Assembly (NCBI RefSeq): GCF_901933205.1
Contig: NW_022148248.1
Location: forward strand, 62,001-126,000
DNA length: 64,000 bases
Origin: Camarhynchus parvulus
Taxonomy: Eukaryota; Chordata; Aves; Passeriformes; Thraupidae
Direction of reading: 5' to 3'
Shown here: positions 10,101 to 29,385 of the stretch, piece after piece
Position numbering within the stretch: the stretch's first letter is position 1
Layout: every line of letters starts with the position of its first letter
Position numbers and translations under genes: made by a program
Notes under the pieces: model-generated
Databases searched by the model: none
Told to the model about the DNA's origin: nothing
Seen by the model: only the letters and a program-made list of their open reading frames with translations

Positions 10101-12656
10101 GGGGATTTTGGGGATATGGGGGTGGATTTTGGGAGGTTTTGGGGCTTTAGGGGTGGATTTGGGGATTTTGGGAGCAGATTTAGGGTTTTTTGGGGTGCAT
10201 TTTGGGTTTTTGGGGTGCATTATTGGGGTGGATCTTGAGTTTTTTGGGTTTTAGGTTTTTTGGGGCGTATTTCGGGTGTTTTGGGTCACTCACAGAGGCG
10301 TAGACGACGCCGGCGCCGTTCATGGCCACGTAGCGCCCGGCGCGGGTGCCCTGGATGGCGACGACGCGGAGCCCGACCGGGATCAGGTTAAAGAGCGCTG
10401 GAAATTGGGGGAAAAGCAGGAAAAAACAGTCAAAACAAGAAAAAAACCACTATAAACCAGTATAAACCAGTAAAGCATTGACAGCAACCCCCAGTCCATC
10501 CCAGTCCATCCCAGTTCATCCCAGTAACCCCCAATGGCGACAACGCGGAGCCCGACCGGGATCAGGTCAAACAGGGCTGGAAATTGGGGAGAAAACAGTC
10601 AAAAATAGTCAAAACCAGTAGAAACCAGTATAAACCAGTATGGACCGGTATAAACCCATAACCAGTTCATCCCAGTTCATCTCAGTCCATCCCAGTAACC
10701 CCCAATGGCGACAATGTGGATCAGGTCAAACAGGGCTGGAAATTGGGGAAAAAACAGCCAAAACCAGTCAAAACCAGTAAAAACCAGTACGGACCGGCAT
10801 AAACCAGTGTAAACCCATAACCAAGCCCCGCCCACTCATAGCCAGCTCCCGCCCCTCCCATTTGAGGCCCCGCCCACTCACTGCCAGGCCCCGCCTCCTC
10901 TCCCAGGCCCCGCCCACTCACTGCCAGGCCCCGCCCCCTGTCCCAGGCCCCGCCCACTCACTGCCAGGCCCCGCCCCGTCGCAGGCCCCGCCCACTCACG
11001 CCGGCCCCCGCGTCGCAAGAGGTGCCGTCCAGCCGCCCGTCCGTTCCGCCATGTACACGAAAGTACCCAAAATCACCCCAAATCGGCCCGAATCAGCACA
11101 AATCGGCAAAAATCCGCACAAACAGCCCCAAAAACAATTCACCCACAATCAGCCCAAAATCACCCCAAAATCGGCCCGAATCAGCACAAAATCACCCCAA
11201 AATCGGCCCGAATCAGCACAAAATCGGCAAAAAATCAGCACAAAATCAGCCCCAAAATCAGCGCAAAATTCAGCCCACAATCAGCCCAAAATCACCCAAA
11301 AAATAGCCCCAAAATCACCCAAAAATCATCCCAAATCACCCAAAAATCAGCCCAAAATCAGCCCCAAAATCAGCAAAAAATCAGCCCCCAAATCAGCCCA
11401 AAATCGGCCCAAAAATCCCCAAAATCAGCCCGAAAATCAGCACTAAATCACCCAAAAATCAGCAAAAAATCATCCAAAAATCAGCACAAAATCAGCACAA
11501 AATCGGCCCAAAATCAGCCCCAAAATCAGGCCAAAAAAAACCCCAAAAAATCACTTTAATAACCCCCAAAATCACAAAAAAATCCACACAAAAATCACTT
11601 CAAAAACCCCAAAAATCACCAAAAAAATCACCAAAAAAATCGCTTTAAAAACCCCAAAAATCACCCAAAAATCCCCAAAAAATCCCAAAAAAATCCCAAA
11701 AAATCCCAAAAAATCCCAAAAAAATCCCCAAAAAATTCCCAAAAAAATGCCCCAAATTCCCCACCCCCCGCCGTATTTTTCCCGAGCCCCCTCCCCATTA
11801 CCGGGGGGTTTCTCGCGGGGTCTCCTCCTCCTCCCGCAGCCCCTGACCTTGGCCACGAGCCCCCCAAAACCTCCTCAACCCCCCGCCCAAAACCCCTTAA
11901 AAATCACTAAAGAAACCCAAAAATCACCAAAAGAACCCACAAAACATCACTTCAAAAACCCCAAAAATCACTTTAATAACCCCCAAAAATCACCAAAAAA
12001 CCCGACAAAAATCACTTCAAAAACCCCAAAAATCACCAAAAAAAAATCACCAAAAAATCGCTTTAATAACCCCCAAAATCACCCAAAAATCACCAAAAAA
12101 ATCACCCAAAAATCACCAAAAAAAAATCACCCCAAAATCCCCAAAAAATCACAAAAAAATCCCCAAAAAATCCCAAAAAATCCCCAAAAATCCCAAAAAT
12201 CCCCAAAAAATCCCCAAAAAATCCCAAAAAATCCCAAAAATCCCCAAAAATCCCAAAAATCCCCAAAAATCCCAAAAATCCCCAAAAATCCCAAAAAATC
12301 CCCAAAAAATTCCCAAAAAATCCCCAAAAAATCCCAAAAAATCCCCAAAAATTCCCAAAAAATTCCCAAAAAATCCCAAAAATCCCAAAAAATCCCCAAA
12401 AAATCCCCAAAAAATGCCCCAAATTCCCCCCCCCCCCGTATTTTTCCCGAGCCCCCTCCCCATTACCGGGGGGTTTCTCGCGGGGTCTCCTCCTCCTCCC
12501 GCAGCCCCTGACCTTGGCCACGAGGCCGCGCAGCTGCTGCTGGCACAGCGAGGGGGGGGGGGGCGCCGGGGGCGCGCGCGGGGCCGGGGGGCGCGCGGGG
12601 GGCGCGTCCTTCCCGCCCCGGCGCTGGCGGATCAGGGAGCTGGCCAGCGCTGCCAT
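7021..12656 (-). CDS. FGF11: FGF11, intracellular FGF homologous factor (whole gene span)
   Basis: FHF proteins are non-secreted FGF relatives that bind voltage-gated sodium channel tails and modulate their gating. Exon 1 (12656-12467) starts [13 protein letters not shown], the FGF11-type N-terminus. Exon 3 (10397-10294) reads [16 protein letters not shown]...YVAMNG and is 104 bp, the family's usual size. The exon 4 body (about 8226-8059) reads [12 protein letters not shown]...[12 protein letters not shown]. Exon 5 (7157-7021) reads [15 protein letters not shown] and ends in a Pro-rich tail and TGA. Phases at 1/2, 2/3 and 4/5 fit the family. Exon 2 is not convincingly present, and the 5' half of exon 4 is damaged and frame-shifted, so a complete protein cannot be read. 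Gene order with NLGN2 upstream in the same orientation is as in mammals. Frame breaks could be assembly error. Confidence 0.9.
7160..7680. repeat. FGF11 intron 4, first part: CGCGGGGTCAC and AAATTTCACCC arrays
   Basis: Four 'ccgcggggtca' copies (about 7177-7212) are followed by 400 bp of degenerate 'caaatttcactcaaatttcac' repeats. No exon. Confidence 0.85.
7690..8045. repeat. Tandem duplicate carrying an echo of FGF11 exon 4's 3' end
   Basis: 'gggtcactcccag...atttttgggtcataaatccc' occurs at about 7697 and 7917, each followed by 'gggttaaaatatccc' copies. Between them, 7850-7913 on the minus strand reads [17 protein letters not shown], a second copy of the exon 4 end. In this copy the donor GAGGGTGAGT is changed to GAGGTTCAGG. 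It lies in the downstream intron of the exon it copies. Confidence 0.8.
8059..8226 (-). CDS. FGF11: FGF11 exon 4 (body intact, 5' part damaged)
   Basis: [18 protein letters not shown] and [16 protein letters not shown] are read cleanly to the donor GAGG|GTGAGT. Upstream, the expected [18 protein letters not shown] region is reduced to [10 protein letters not shown] with a 7-bp deletion, and about ten codons are missing before GRAW. HFT and GRAW lie in different frames, and the usual acceptor (TTCCAG|GTGCATTTC) is lost from this copy though present in the upstream echoes. Either the exon is broken or the array was mis-assembled. Confidence 0.7.
8227..9880. repeat. ACACCTGGGAT minisatellite with six echoes of FGF11 exon 4's 5' end
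   Basis: An 11-12 bp unit (gggatacacct) fills about 1.65 kb. Inside it, about 48-bp blocks at 8397, 8728, 8896, 9327, 9499 and 9626 read, on the minus strand, acceptor TTCCAG, then [11 protein letters not shown] and [20 protein letters not shown] is the start of FGF11 exon 4. Copies vary at single bases (for example aagcgg/aaccgg, gtgtga/gcgtga). Confidence 0.9.
9881..10262. repeat. G/T-rich minisatellite in FGF11 intron 3
   Basis: Units of 'ggattttggggtggatttgg' are G/T-rich on the plus strand. No exon. Confidence 0.82.
10294..10397 (-). CDS. FGF11: FGF11 exon 3
   Basis: The acceptor TTTCCAG|CG and donor GCCTCT|GTGAGT bound 104 bp encoding (T)[16 protein letters not shown], then [11 protein letters not shown] and [19 protein letters not shown] is the diagnostic FHF beta-trefoil segment. 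Phase 1 entry and phase 0 exit join to the VHFTPEC start seen in the exon 4 echoes. Confidence 0.92.
10398..10830. repeat. FGF11 intron 2: ACCAGTATAA minisatellite with two echoes of exon 3's 5' end
   Basis: 10-bp 'aaaccagtat' and 'catcccagtt' repeats carry two partial copies of the exon 3 acceptor side, at about 10531-10590 and 10704-10750. The first reads [14 protein letters not shown] on the minus strand after TTTCCAG; the second is shorter, with a deletion. Both lie upstream of the real exon 3, that is, in the intron touching the duplicated junction. Confidence 0.85.
10831..11000. repeat. Tandem CCCAGGCCCCGCCCACTCACTGC repeats
   Basis: A 38-bp family seen on the minus strand as GTGAGTGGGCGGGGCCTG copies. 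The repeated element contains a donor-like GTGAGT and matches the sequence just 3' of the doubtful exon 2 remnant, so it may be another donor-side echo. Confidence 0.6.
11000..11060 (-). pseudogene. FGF11: Possible remnant of FGF11 exon 2
   Basis: The minus strand reads [15 protein letters not shown] before GCCGGC|GTGAGTGG, reminiscent of the HPDGxLDGT segment of FHF exon 2. The conserved start (PQLKGIV) is missing, the donor phase is 0 rather than the expected 1, and upstream sequence is minisatellite. It may be a truncated real exon, an echo, or chance. Confidence 0.3.
11060..11745. repeat. AAAATCAGCCC minisatellite in FGF11 intron 1
   Basis: 11-13 bp units (caaaatcagccc, aaaatcacccc) grade into 'aaaaaatccc'. 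C/A-rich on plus, hence G/T-rich on the FGF11 sense strand. Confidence 0.88.
11746..11866 (-). repeat. Echo of FGF11 exon 1's 3' end
   Basis: This 120-bp block is almost identical to 12414-12530, including 'gtatttttcccgagccccct', the exon 1 end coding [19 protein letters not shown] and the donor CCG|GTAATG. It diverges after 'ggccacga', where the array resumes. It lies in intron 1, downstream of the real exon. Confidence 0.9.
11867..12420. repeat. C/A-rich minisatellite in FGF11 intron 1
   Basis: Units of 'aaaaatcaccaaaaa' and 'aaaaaatccccaaaaa'. No exon. Confidence 0.85.
12467..12656 (-). CDS. FGF11: FGF11 exon 1
   Basis: The ATG sits in CAGCGCTGCCATGGCAACG antisense context; translation starts [17 protein letters not shown], identical in the first 11 residues to the mammalian FGF11 pattern as recalled. 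An Ala/Pro-rich stretch then precedes [18 protein letters not shown] and REKPP, and the donor CCCG|GTAATG leaves phase 1. It is 190 bp. The CCATGGCAAC around the start is the same X-box-like half site seen at 16 kb. Confidence 0.93.
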
Positions 12657-12689
12657 GGCAACGGCGCCAACGCGGGGCTGGGGGGTTCG

Positions 12690-14345
12690 GGAAATTTGGG
12701 GGAAATTTGGGGAAATTTGGGGAAATTTGGGGAAATTTGGGGAAATTTGGGGCAAATTTGGGGAAATTTGGGGAAATTTGGGGGAAATTTGGGATTTTTG
12801 GGGAGTTTTTGGGGGATTTTTTGGGATTTTTAGGGGGTTTTTTTTGTGGTTTTATGGGGTTTTTTGGGGGAGTTTTTGGGATTTTTTTGGGGTTTTTTGG
12901 GGTTTTTTGGGAGGAGTTTTGGGGGGCGGTTTGGGGGGGTTTTAGGGAATTTTTGGGATTTTTAGGGGTTTTTTGGGCGGTTTTAAGGGGTTTTTGGGGG
13001 AGTTTTGGGGAGTTTTGGGAGTTTTGGGATTTTTAGGTTTTTTGGGGGTTTTTGGGAGGAGTTTGAGGGAGTTTTGGGCGGGTTTTTAGGAATTTTTGGG
13101 ATTTTTAGGGGATTTTTGGGCGGTTTTATGGGGGTTTTTGGGGGAGTTTTGAGGGAGTTTTTAGGGAATTTTTGGGATTTTTAGGGGTTTTTTTGGGTTT
13201 TTTTGGGAGGAGTTTTGGGGGGGGTTGGGGGGGTTTAGGGATTTTTTTGGATTTTTAGGGGTTTTTTAGAAGGTTTTTTGGGGGGGAGTTTGAGGGAGTT
13301 TGGGGGGGGGTTGGGGGAGTTTTTAGAGAATTTTTGGGATTTTTAGGCTTTTTTAGGGGGGGTTTTGGCGGTTTTATGGGGATTTTTGGGGTTTTTGGGG
13401 GGTGAGTTTGAGGAGTTTTGGGGGGGTTTAGGGAATTTTTGGGATTTTTAGGGGATTTTTTGGGGGTTTTTTGGGCTTTTTTTCAGTGGGGCTCTGAGGG
13501 GGCGATTGGGGTTTTGGGGCAATTTGGGGAAATTTGGGGCAGTTTGGGGTAATGTGGGATTTTTTGGGGGTTTTGGGGTTTTTTGGGGGGAGTTTTGGGG
13601 GAGTTTTTAGGGAATTTTGGGGATTTTTTAGGGGTTTTATGGGGTTTTTTGGGGTTTTTCTTCGGTGGGGCTTTGAGGAGGGAATTGGGGTAATTTGGGA
13701 TTTTTGGGGGGAGTTTTGGGGTTTTTGGGAGGGTTGGGGCTTTTTGGGGTCTTTTCGGGGTTTTTGGAGGTTTCTTGAGGGAGTTTTGGGGGAAATTTGG
13801 GTTTTTTAGGGTTTTTTGGGGGTTTGGGGAGTTTAGGGGAGAGTTTGGGGGATTCAGGGATTTTTTCGGTTTTTTTGGGGGTTTTTTGGGGGGGGTTTAG
13901 GATCTTTTGGGGTTTTTGGGGCGTTTCAGAGGGGTTGTAGGATTTGAGGGTTTTTTGGGGGGGTTTATTAGGAGGTTTGTGGGGGTTTTGTAGTAATTTG
14001 GGGGCTTTGGGGCGAATTTGGGGCTTTTGCGGTTTTTTGGGATTTTTTTGAGGGGGTTTGGAGGAGTTTGGGGGCTTTGAGGGGGATTCGGGGGTTTTGG
14101 GGTTTTCGGTGGAGTTTTGGGTTTTTCGGGGAGGTTTTTTGGGGGTTTTGGGATTTTTGGGGGAGTTTAAAAGAAGTTTTCTGGAAAAAAGAGTTTTGAA
14201 TCGGGTTCAGGGGGAATTTTGGGGGAATTTGAAGGAATTTGAGGAGTTTTGGGGAGTTTGGGGAGATTCTGGGATTGTGGGGGAGAGTTTTGGGGTTTAG
14301 AAAGGGAATTTTGGGTTTTGGGGTTTAAAATCGAATTTTGGGCAG
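12690..14345. repeat. G/T-rich minisatellite immediately upstream of FGF11 exon 1
   Basis: 'ggggaaatttggggaaattt' copies (12690-12790) are followed by 'gggatttttaggggttttttggggg' copies to about 14.3 kb. Strand bias flips relative to intron 1 exactly across exon 1. Confidence 0.88.
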
Positions 14346-15240
14346 AATTTCAATGGCTTTCGAGAGGATTTGGGGGAGTTGGGGAGGATTTGAGGAAAAT
14401 TTGGGGAAAAATTGAGGAAAATTAAAATTAAGGAAAAATTGAGGAAATTTTGGGGGAAAAATTTGGGAAATTTTAAAGAAAATTTGAGGGAAAATTGAGG
14501 AAAAATGTGGGGGAAGTTTTGGGGGAATTTGAGGGAAAATTTGGGGAATTTGGGAATTTTGGGGGGCGGTCCCAGGCGCTTTGGGGGCGGGGCCCGGAGG
14601 AATTTGGGGCGATTTTGGGGAGGGGTCTCCCGGTGGGGGAGGGGCGCGGGGGGGGGGTCGCTCGCGGATCACGTGACTCACGCCGCCCGCGGGTGGGGGA
14701 GGGTGAGGGGGGTGGGGAAAGGGTCGCGCCCCGCGCGGTTCCTGGGTGGGGGAGGGCGCCCCCCGCCCCCGATCGGCCCCGCGGGGGGGGGAGGGGTCCG
14801 CGCGGGGGGGAGGGGCGGCCGAGGTTTGGGGGTGGGGGGGGGTGGGGGGGTTCCCGATCGGCGCGCGCGGGGGTGGGGAGGGGTGATGGGGATGGATGGG
14901 GGGGAGGGGTCGCGTCCGGCCGGGGTGGGGGGAGGGCGGTTCGGTCCCGGTCCCGCTCCGGGGGTCCCGTTGGCGGCGGTGGGGGAGGGGCGGGGGCGCG
15001 CGGCCGCCGCGGTCCCGCCGAGGGGGGCGCGTGGGGGGAGGGGCGTGGGAAAAGCCGGGGCGGGGGGAGGGGCGTGGGAGGGAGGGGGAGGGAGGGGGCG
15101 GACGGGGGAGGGCTCTGCGCAGGCGCGGAGGGGGCGGCGCGCAGGCGCCCTGAGGGGGCGGGGGAGGGGCGTGGGCGAGGCCCCGCCCCCCGCGCGGGGT
15201 TCCCACGCACGTCCCCGAGCGCCCCTCCCCACCCCCGCAC
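14346..15240. promoter_or_regulatory. CpG-rich, GC-box-rich island
   Basis: A 'ttgaggaaaattt' tract (14346-14540) passes into about 700 bp dominated by 'gggggaggggcg' GC boxes and many CpGs. It may be part of an FGF11 promoter. No exon with splice signals was recognised, and the long Arg/Gly/Pro frames are composition artefacts. Confidence 0.45.
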
Positions 15241-15700
15241 GGAACCGAGCGCGTAAAACCAGAACGGACCGGTATGGACCAGTATGGACCAGTATGGACC
15301 AGTATGGACCAGTATGGACCAGTATGGACCGGTATGGACCAGTATGGACCAGGATAAACCAGTATGGACCAGTATAAACCAGTATGGACCAGGATAAACC
15401 AGTATGGACCAGTATGGAGCATTATAAACCAGTATGGACCAGTGGGGATAAGCACAAACCAGTTCAGACCAGTTCAAACCAGTCCAGAGTCTGGATCTGA
15501 GCATCCCAGTATGGACCAGTCCATCCCAGTTCCATCCCAGTTTGATCCGAGCTCCTCCCAATTTGTCCCAGTTTATCCCAGTCCGTCCCAGTCCCTCCCA
15601 GTTCGCTCCCAGTCCATCCCAGTTCAATCCCAGCACTCCCAGTCCATCCCAATCTCCTCCCAGTCCCTCCCAGTTTATCCCAGTCCCCCCCCCTGCCCTC
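15241..15700. repeat. 10-bp ACCAGTATGG / CATCCCAGTC minisatellite
   Basis: About 20 copies of 'accagtatgg' (15260-15500) pass into 'cccagtccatcccagttc' copies. They resemble the FGF11 intron 2 array (ACCAGTATAA), so related repeat families occur at both sites. Confidence 0.92.
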
Positions 15701-16010
15701 TCAGCCAATGGGATCTCTCCGTTCCCAGCCCCGCCCCCCCGCGCACGCGCAGTTCACTCTCCGTCACTTCCGGGTTCCGATTTTTTTTTCCGGATTTTTT
15801 TTTTTTTTTTTTAATTAAAAACGCCCGCGGGGCCGCCCCTTCCCCCGCCCCGCCCCCAACCCCGCCCCTTCCCCCCACGCTGGGGGGGGTTCCCTTCCGC
15901 CCCTCCCCCACCCCGCCCCTCCCCCCGCGGCCCCCCCGGGAATAAAAATAGAAGCTCTGGGGTGGGGGAGGGGCGGGGGCAGCTGGGCGGGGAGGGGGGA
16001 GGGGCGTCTC
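15700..16010. promoter_or_regulatory. Promoter-like cluster (CCAAT, NRF1-like, ETS) and GC boxes
   Basis: CCAAT (about 15706), 'gcgcacgcgcag' (NRF1-like, about 15741) and 'cacttccggg' (ETS-like, about 15765) lie within 80 bp, followed by two poly-T tracts and 'ccccgcccc' boxes. It could drive FGF11 (minus strand) from about 3 kb upstream of the start codon through a 5' UTR intron. No transcript evidence exists. Confidence 0.4.
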
Positions 16011-16820
16011 CATGGCAACGGGGGAGGGGTCACAGTGACGGCGCCGCGGCAACGGGGGGGGCGGTGTCCATGGCAACCGGTGACGTCACAGGGATGACGT
16101 CACCGCGGCAATCGGCGATGTCACACGGCGCTGCCGCTATGACAACCGGTGATGTCATGGGGGCACCGATGACGTCACAGCGGTGACACCGCTGTCATGA
16201 TTTGTGACATCATACGGTGATGCCGCCACGGTAACTGGTGACGTCACGGCACTGACGTTACCGTGGCAAGCAGTGACGTCACAGGGTCACCAATGATGTC
16301 ACAGTGCCAACAGATGACGTCATAGGGCGAGGCTGCCATGGCAACCGGTGACGTCATCAGGTGACGTCACCAAGTGGATATGCGACGTCACAGGGCTACC
16401 GATGACGTCACAGTCATTACGCAACCATGGCAACGAGTGACATCACCAGATGACATCACCATGGGAAGCAGTGACATCATGGGGCAATGTTGCCATGGCA
16501 ACTCGTGACATCACAGGAAAACAAATGACGTCACAGTAATGACACCGCAGTTGTGAGCAGTGACGTCACAGGGCGATGCCATCATGTTGATTGATGACAT
16601 CATAGGGTCATCAGTGACGTCACATGGGACTACATCGCCATGGCAACCGGTGACATCACAAGAGGACATCACCACGGCAACCAGTGACGTCATAGGATTG
16701 AGTCACCATGGAAACCAGCGATGTCGTAAGGTCACCAATGACGTCATAGCGGCGACATCACCACAACAAGCAGTGATGTCACAGGGGGCGGAGACTCAGC
16801 GCCACATGATGACGTCATCA
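16010..16820. promoter_or_regulatory. Array of 15 CRE sites with X-box-like CCATGGCAAC motifs
   Basis: Exact TGACGTCA palindromes start at 16081, 16095, 16170, 16239, 16274, 16315, 16349, 16362, 16403, 16526, 16561, 16615, 16685, 16739 and 16810, with many one-base variants (TGATGTCA, TGACATCA, CGACGTCA). Between them 'ccatggcaac' recurs (about 16009, 16068, 16336, 16426, 16492, 16638); at 16489-16502 it forms the perfect palindrome GTTGCCATGGCAAC, an RFX X-box. The layout is a degenerate tandem repeat, not a fixed period. It lies between the NLGN2 3' end and FGF11. Confidence 0.85.
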
Positions 16821-16829
16821 ACACCCCTC

Positions 16830-17700
16830 CCCCATCTCCATGGCGTCGCTCAGGGGTCAAAGGTCACGGCCATTTTTATGGGGGGGGGAGTGGGGGAGGG
16901 GAGGTCCCCGGGGTGGGGGAGGGGCAGCGGTTGGGGTGGGGGGACCCCGGGGTGGGGGAGGGGAGGGGGGGAGGGGCCGGGCCGCCCCTCCCCCCACGTT
17001 TGGCACAAATTTCTCCGTCCAAGAAAGCGGCAAAAAAACCAAAAAAACCCAAAAAATAAAAAAATAGGGAAAAAAATCGGGGGGTGGGGGAGGGGCGGGG
17101 CTGGGACCCCCCCCCCGGGGTTTGGCCTCGTTCTGGCTCAGCCAATCAGGATCATGCAGCTTTTTTTGGGGGGGGGGGGGCTCCAAATCCCCTCCCCCCA
17201 CCATGGGCCGGCCCCTCCCCCACCCCATTTTTGGGGCTCCCCGCGGTTTTTTTGGGGGGGGGGGAGGGGCAGGGGATGGGGGAGGGGCCGAACCCCCCCC
17301 CCGTAATTCCGGCTGGGGTGGGGGAGGGGCGGATTCCCATGCGGGTTCTTTTATTTTTGGGGGGTTGGGGAGGGGTCCCCAGGGTGGGGGAGGGGGGGTG
17401 TCCCCAGGGTGGGGGAGGGGTCCCCATGCGGCTCAGCCCCCCCACGGGGTGGGGGGAGGGGCGGGAACGGGGGGTGGGTGGGGGGAGGGGCTCCCCCATT
17501 TTCGGGTTTTTTTTTCCCCCCCATGTTTTGATGGGTGGGTGGGGGGCGGGGCGGATGGGGGAGGGGCGCCGACCGGTCCTTTCCGGGGTGGGGGAAGGGC
17601 TCCCCCATTTTTGGGGTGGTTTCCCCTCTCTATTTTTTCGGGGTGGGGGATGGGCGGGTGGGGGAGGGGTTTTACCCCCCCTCCTTGTTTTCAGTCCATT
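16830..17700 (-). repeat. GGGGTGGGGGAGGGGC repeats: probable NLGN2 3' UTR / flank
   Basis: G-rich 'ggggtgggggaggggc' copies are spaced by 20-60 bp of varied sequence. AATAAA on the minus strand at 17355-17350 is a candidate NLGN2 polyadenylation signal, 415 bp after the stop. No other gene is seen. Confidence 0.6.
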
Positions 17701-17714
17701 CCAGGCGGGGCTCA

Positions 17715-27279
<9,565 letters not shown>

Positions 27280-27284
27280 GGTGG

Positions 27285-28560
27285 GGGGGGGGAGGGGGGG
27301 GGGGAGGGGGAGGGGCGGGGGGGTTATGGGGAGGGGGGGGGGAGGGTGGTGGTGGTGGGGGGGCTGTGGGGTGGGGGGTGGGGGGGAATTTGGGGGGAAA
27401 TGGGGAACAATGGGGAGAAAAATGGGGGAGGAAATTTGGGGGAATTGGGGAAATTTGGGGGGAAATGGGGAAAAAGTGGGAGCGGAAATTTGGGGGGAAT
27501 TGGGGAGATTTGGGGGGAAATGGGAGAGGAAATTTGGGGGGAAAATGGGGAAAAAGTGGGAGAAAATTTGGGGGGAATTGGGGAAATTTGGGGGGGAAAT
27601 GGGGGAATTTGGGGGAGGAAATTTGGGGGGAATGGGAAAAATGGGAGGGGAAATTTGGGGGGGGAATTGGGGAAAAAGTGGGAGAGAAAATTTGGGGAGA
27701 AATTGAGGAAATTAGGGAGAAATACGGAAAGAAAATTGGGAGAAATCAGGGAAAATGGGGAGGAAATTTGGAGGGAATTTTGGGGAAATGTGGGAGAAAT
27801 TGAGGGGGAAAAGCAGGGGGATAATTTTGGGGGAAATTGGGGGAAAATGGGGGAAGAAATTGGGGGAAATTGAGGAGGAAATTTGGAGGCAATCGGGGAA
27901 AATTTGAGAGAAACGGGGGAAGAAATTTGTGGGGAATCAGGGAAAATGGGGGAGGGAATTTGGGGGGAAATTGGGAAATTTTGGGGGGAAATTGGGGAGA
28001 AATGAGGGAAGAAATTTTGGGGAAAATTGGGGAAAAAATTTGACGGGAAATGGGGGAGAAATGGGGGGAAAATGCAGCAAGAAAATTGGGGGGGATTGGG
28101 GAAATTTGGGGGGAAAACGGGGGAGAAAATTTGGGGGAAATTGGGGAAGGAAATTTGGGAGTTGGAGGGGAAATTTTGAGGAGAAATTGGGGAGAAATAG
28201 GAGAATTTGGGGTAAATGGGGGGAATTTTGGGAAGGAATTGGGGGGAGAAATTTGGGGGCAGAAATGGAAATTTTGGGATTTTGGGATGTGAAATTTTGG
28301 GATTTTTGGGATTTTGGGGATTTGGATTTTGGGATTTTGGGATTTTGGGGATTTTGGGATTTTTGGGATTTTGGATTTTGGGGGTTTTGGAATTTTGGGA
28401 TTTCAGAATATGGAATTTTGGGATTTGGGATTTTTGGGATTTTTGGGATTTGTGGATTTGGGGATTTTGGAATTTTGGGATTTGTGGATTTGGGGATTTT
28501 GGGGATTTTGGGGATTTTTTGGGCCATGGGGGGGGTCGGGACACGGGGGGGGAGGGGCCA
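27285..28560. repeat. GGGGAAATTTGGGGG minisatellite upstream of NLGN2
   Basis: G/A-rich units ('gggggaaattggggaaa') run to about 28260, followed by 'gggattttgggatttttggg' copies to 28530. Probably NLGN2 5' flank or 5' UTR intron. No gene. Confidence 0.88.
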
Positions 28561-29385
28561 TTGAGGGTCCCGGGGGGGTCCCAGGTCAGGGATGGGGGGA
28601 GGGGCGGCCGGGGGGCGATGCCCAAAGGGACGATGGGAAATGGGGGAGGGGCGAGCGCGGGGGGGGGGGGGGAGAGAAGAACAAGCGGAACAAACCAATC
28701 AGCGGGGGGTCCTGCCCTCCCCCGCGACCCCCGAAACCCCCCCAGCCCCAAACCCCCCCCCAAAAAAACCCAAAAAAACCCAAAAAATCCCAAAATTCCC
28801 CCAAACCGCCCCCAAAACTCCTCAAATTCCCAGAAAATCCCCCAAAACCTCCCCCAGGCCCGGCCGGGGGGGTTGAAGGGATGCGCGCCCCCCCCCCCCG
28901 TTGCCATGGGAACGGAGCCCGGAGCGTCGCCCTGGCAACCGGAGGAGTTCCGGAGCATCCCGGGGGGGCGGGGGTCCGGGGGGCGCTGGGGGATGGGGAC
29001 CCCCTCCCGCCCCTCCCCCCCCTCCGGGCCCTGCCCCACTTAGCGCTCCCCCCCCAAATCCCGGCCCCTCCCCCCAATCCCGGCCCCTCCCCCCTCCCCA
29101 ATTCGGGGTCTCGCCCCCCCGTCCCCCTCTCCCCCCCCACCCCATCCGGGGGGCCCATCCCGCCCCTCCCTCCCCCAATGGTGGGCCCGGGGCTCTCCCT
29201 CCCCCTCCCCCGCCCTGGGGGTCCCGGGGGTCCCGGGGGGGGGAGGGGGCGGGGGGTCGCGCTCACCGGGGCGCCGCGGGCGGGGGGGGCCGGGGGGCCA
29301 TGGCGGGGCCGACGGAGCCGAACCGGGAGCGGCCGCGGGTCCCTCCCGCCGGGAGCCGCCTCCGGGGGGCCGCGCCGCCAACGGG
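28560..29385. promoter_or_regulatory. GC-rich region with X-box-like site and possible noncoding first exon of NLGN2
   Basis: 'cgttgccatgggaacgg' and 'gccctggcaacc' (28902-28943) are RFX-type half sites. On the minus strand a palindromic CCATGG at 29298-29303 starts MAPRPPPPAAPR and reaches the donor CCCCG|GTGAGC at 29267/29266. On the plus strand the same CCATGG starts MAGPTEPNRERPRVPPAGSR. Either could be a first exon. NLGN2 is the nearest minus-strand gene. Weak evidence. Confidence 0.3.

Noticed and set aside
14495..15377. Several long Arg/Gly/Pro frames over the GC island
   Set aside because: Absence of stops follows from GC content; no conserved residues or splice pattern.
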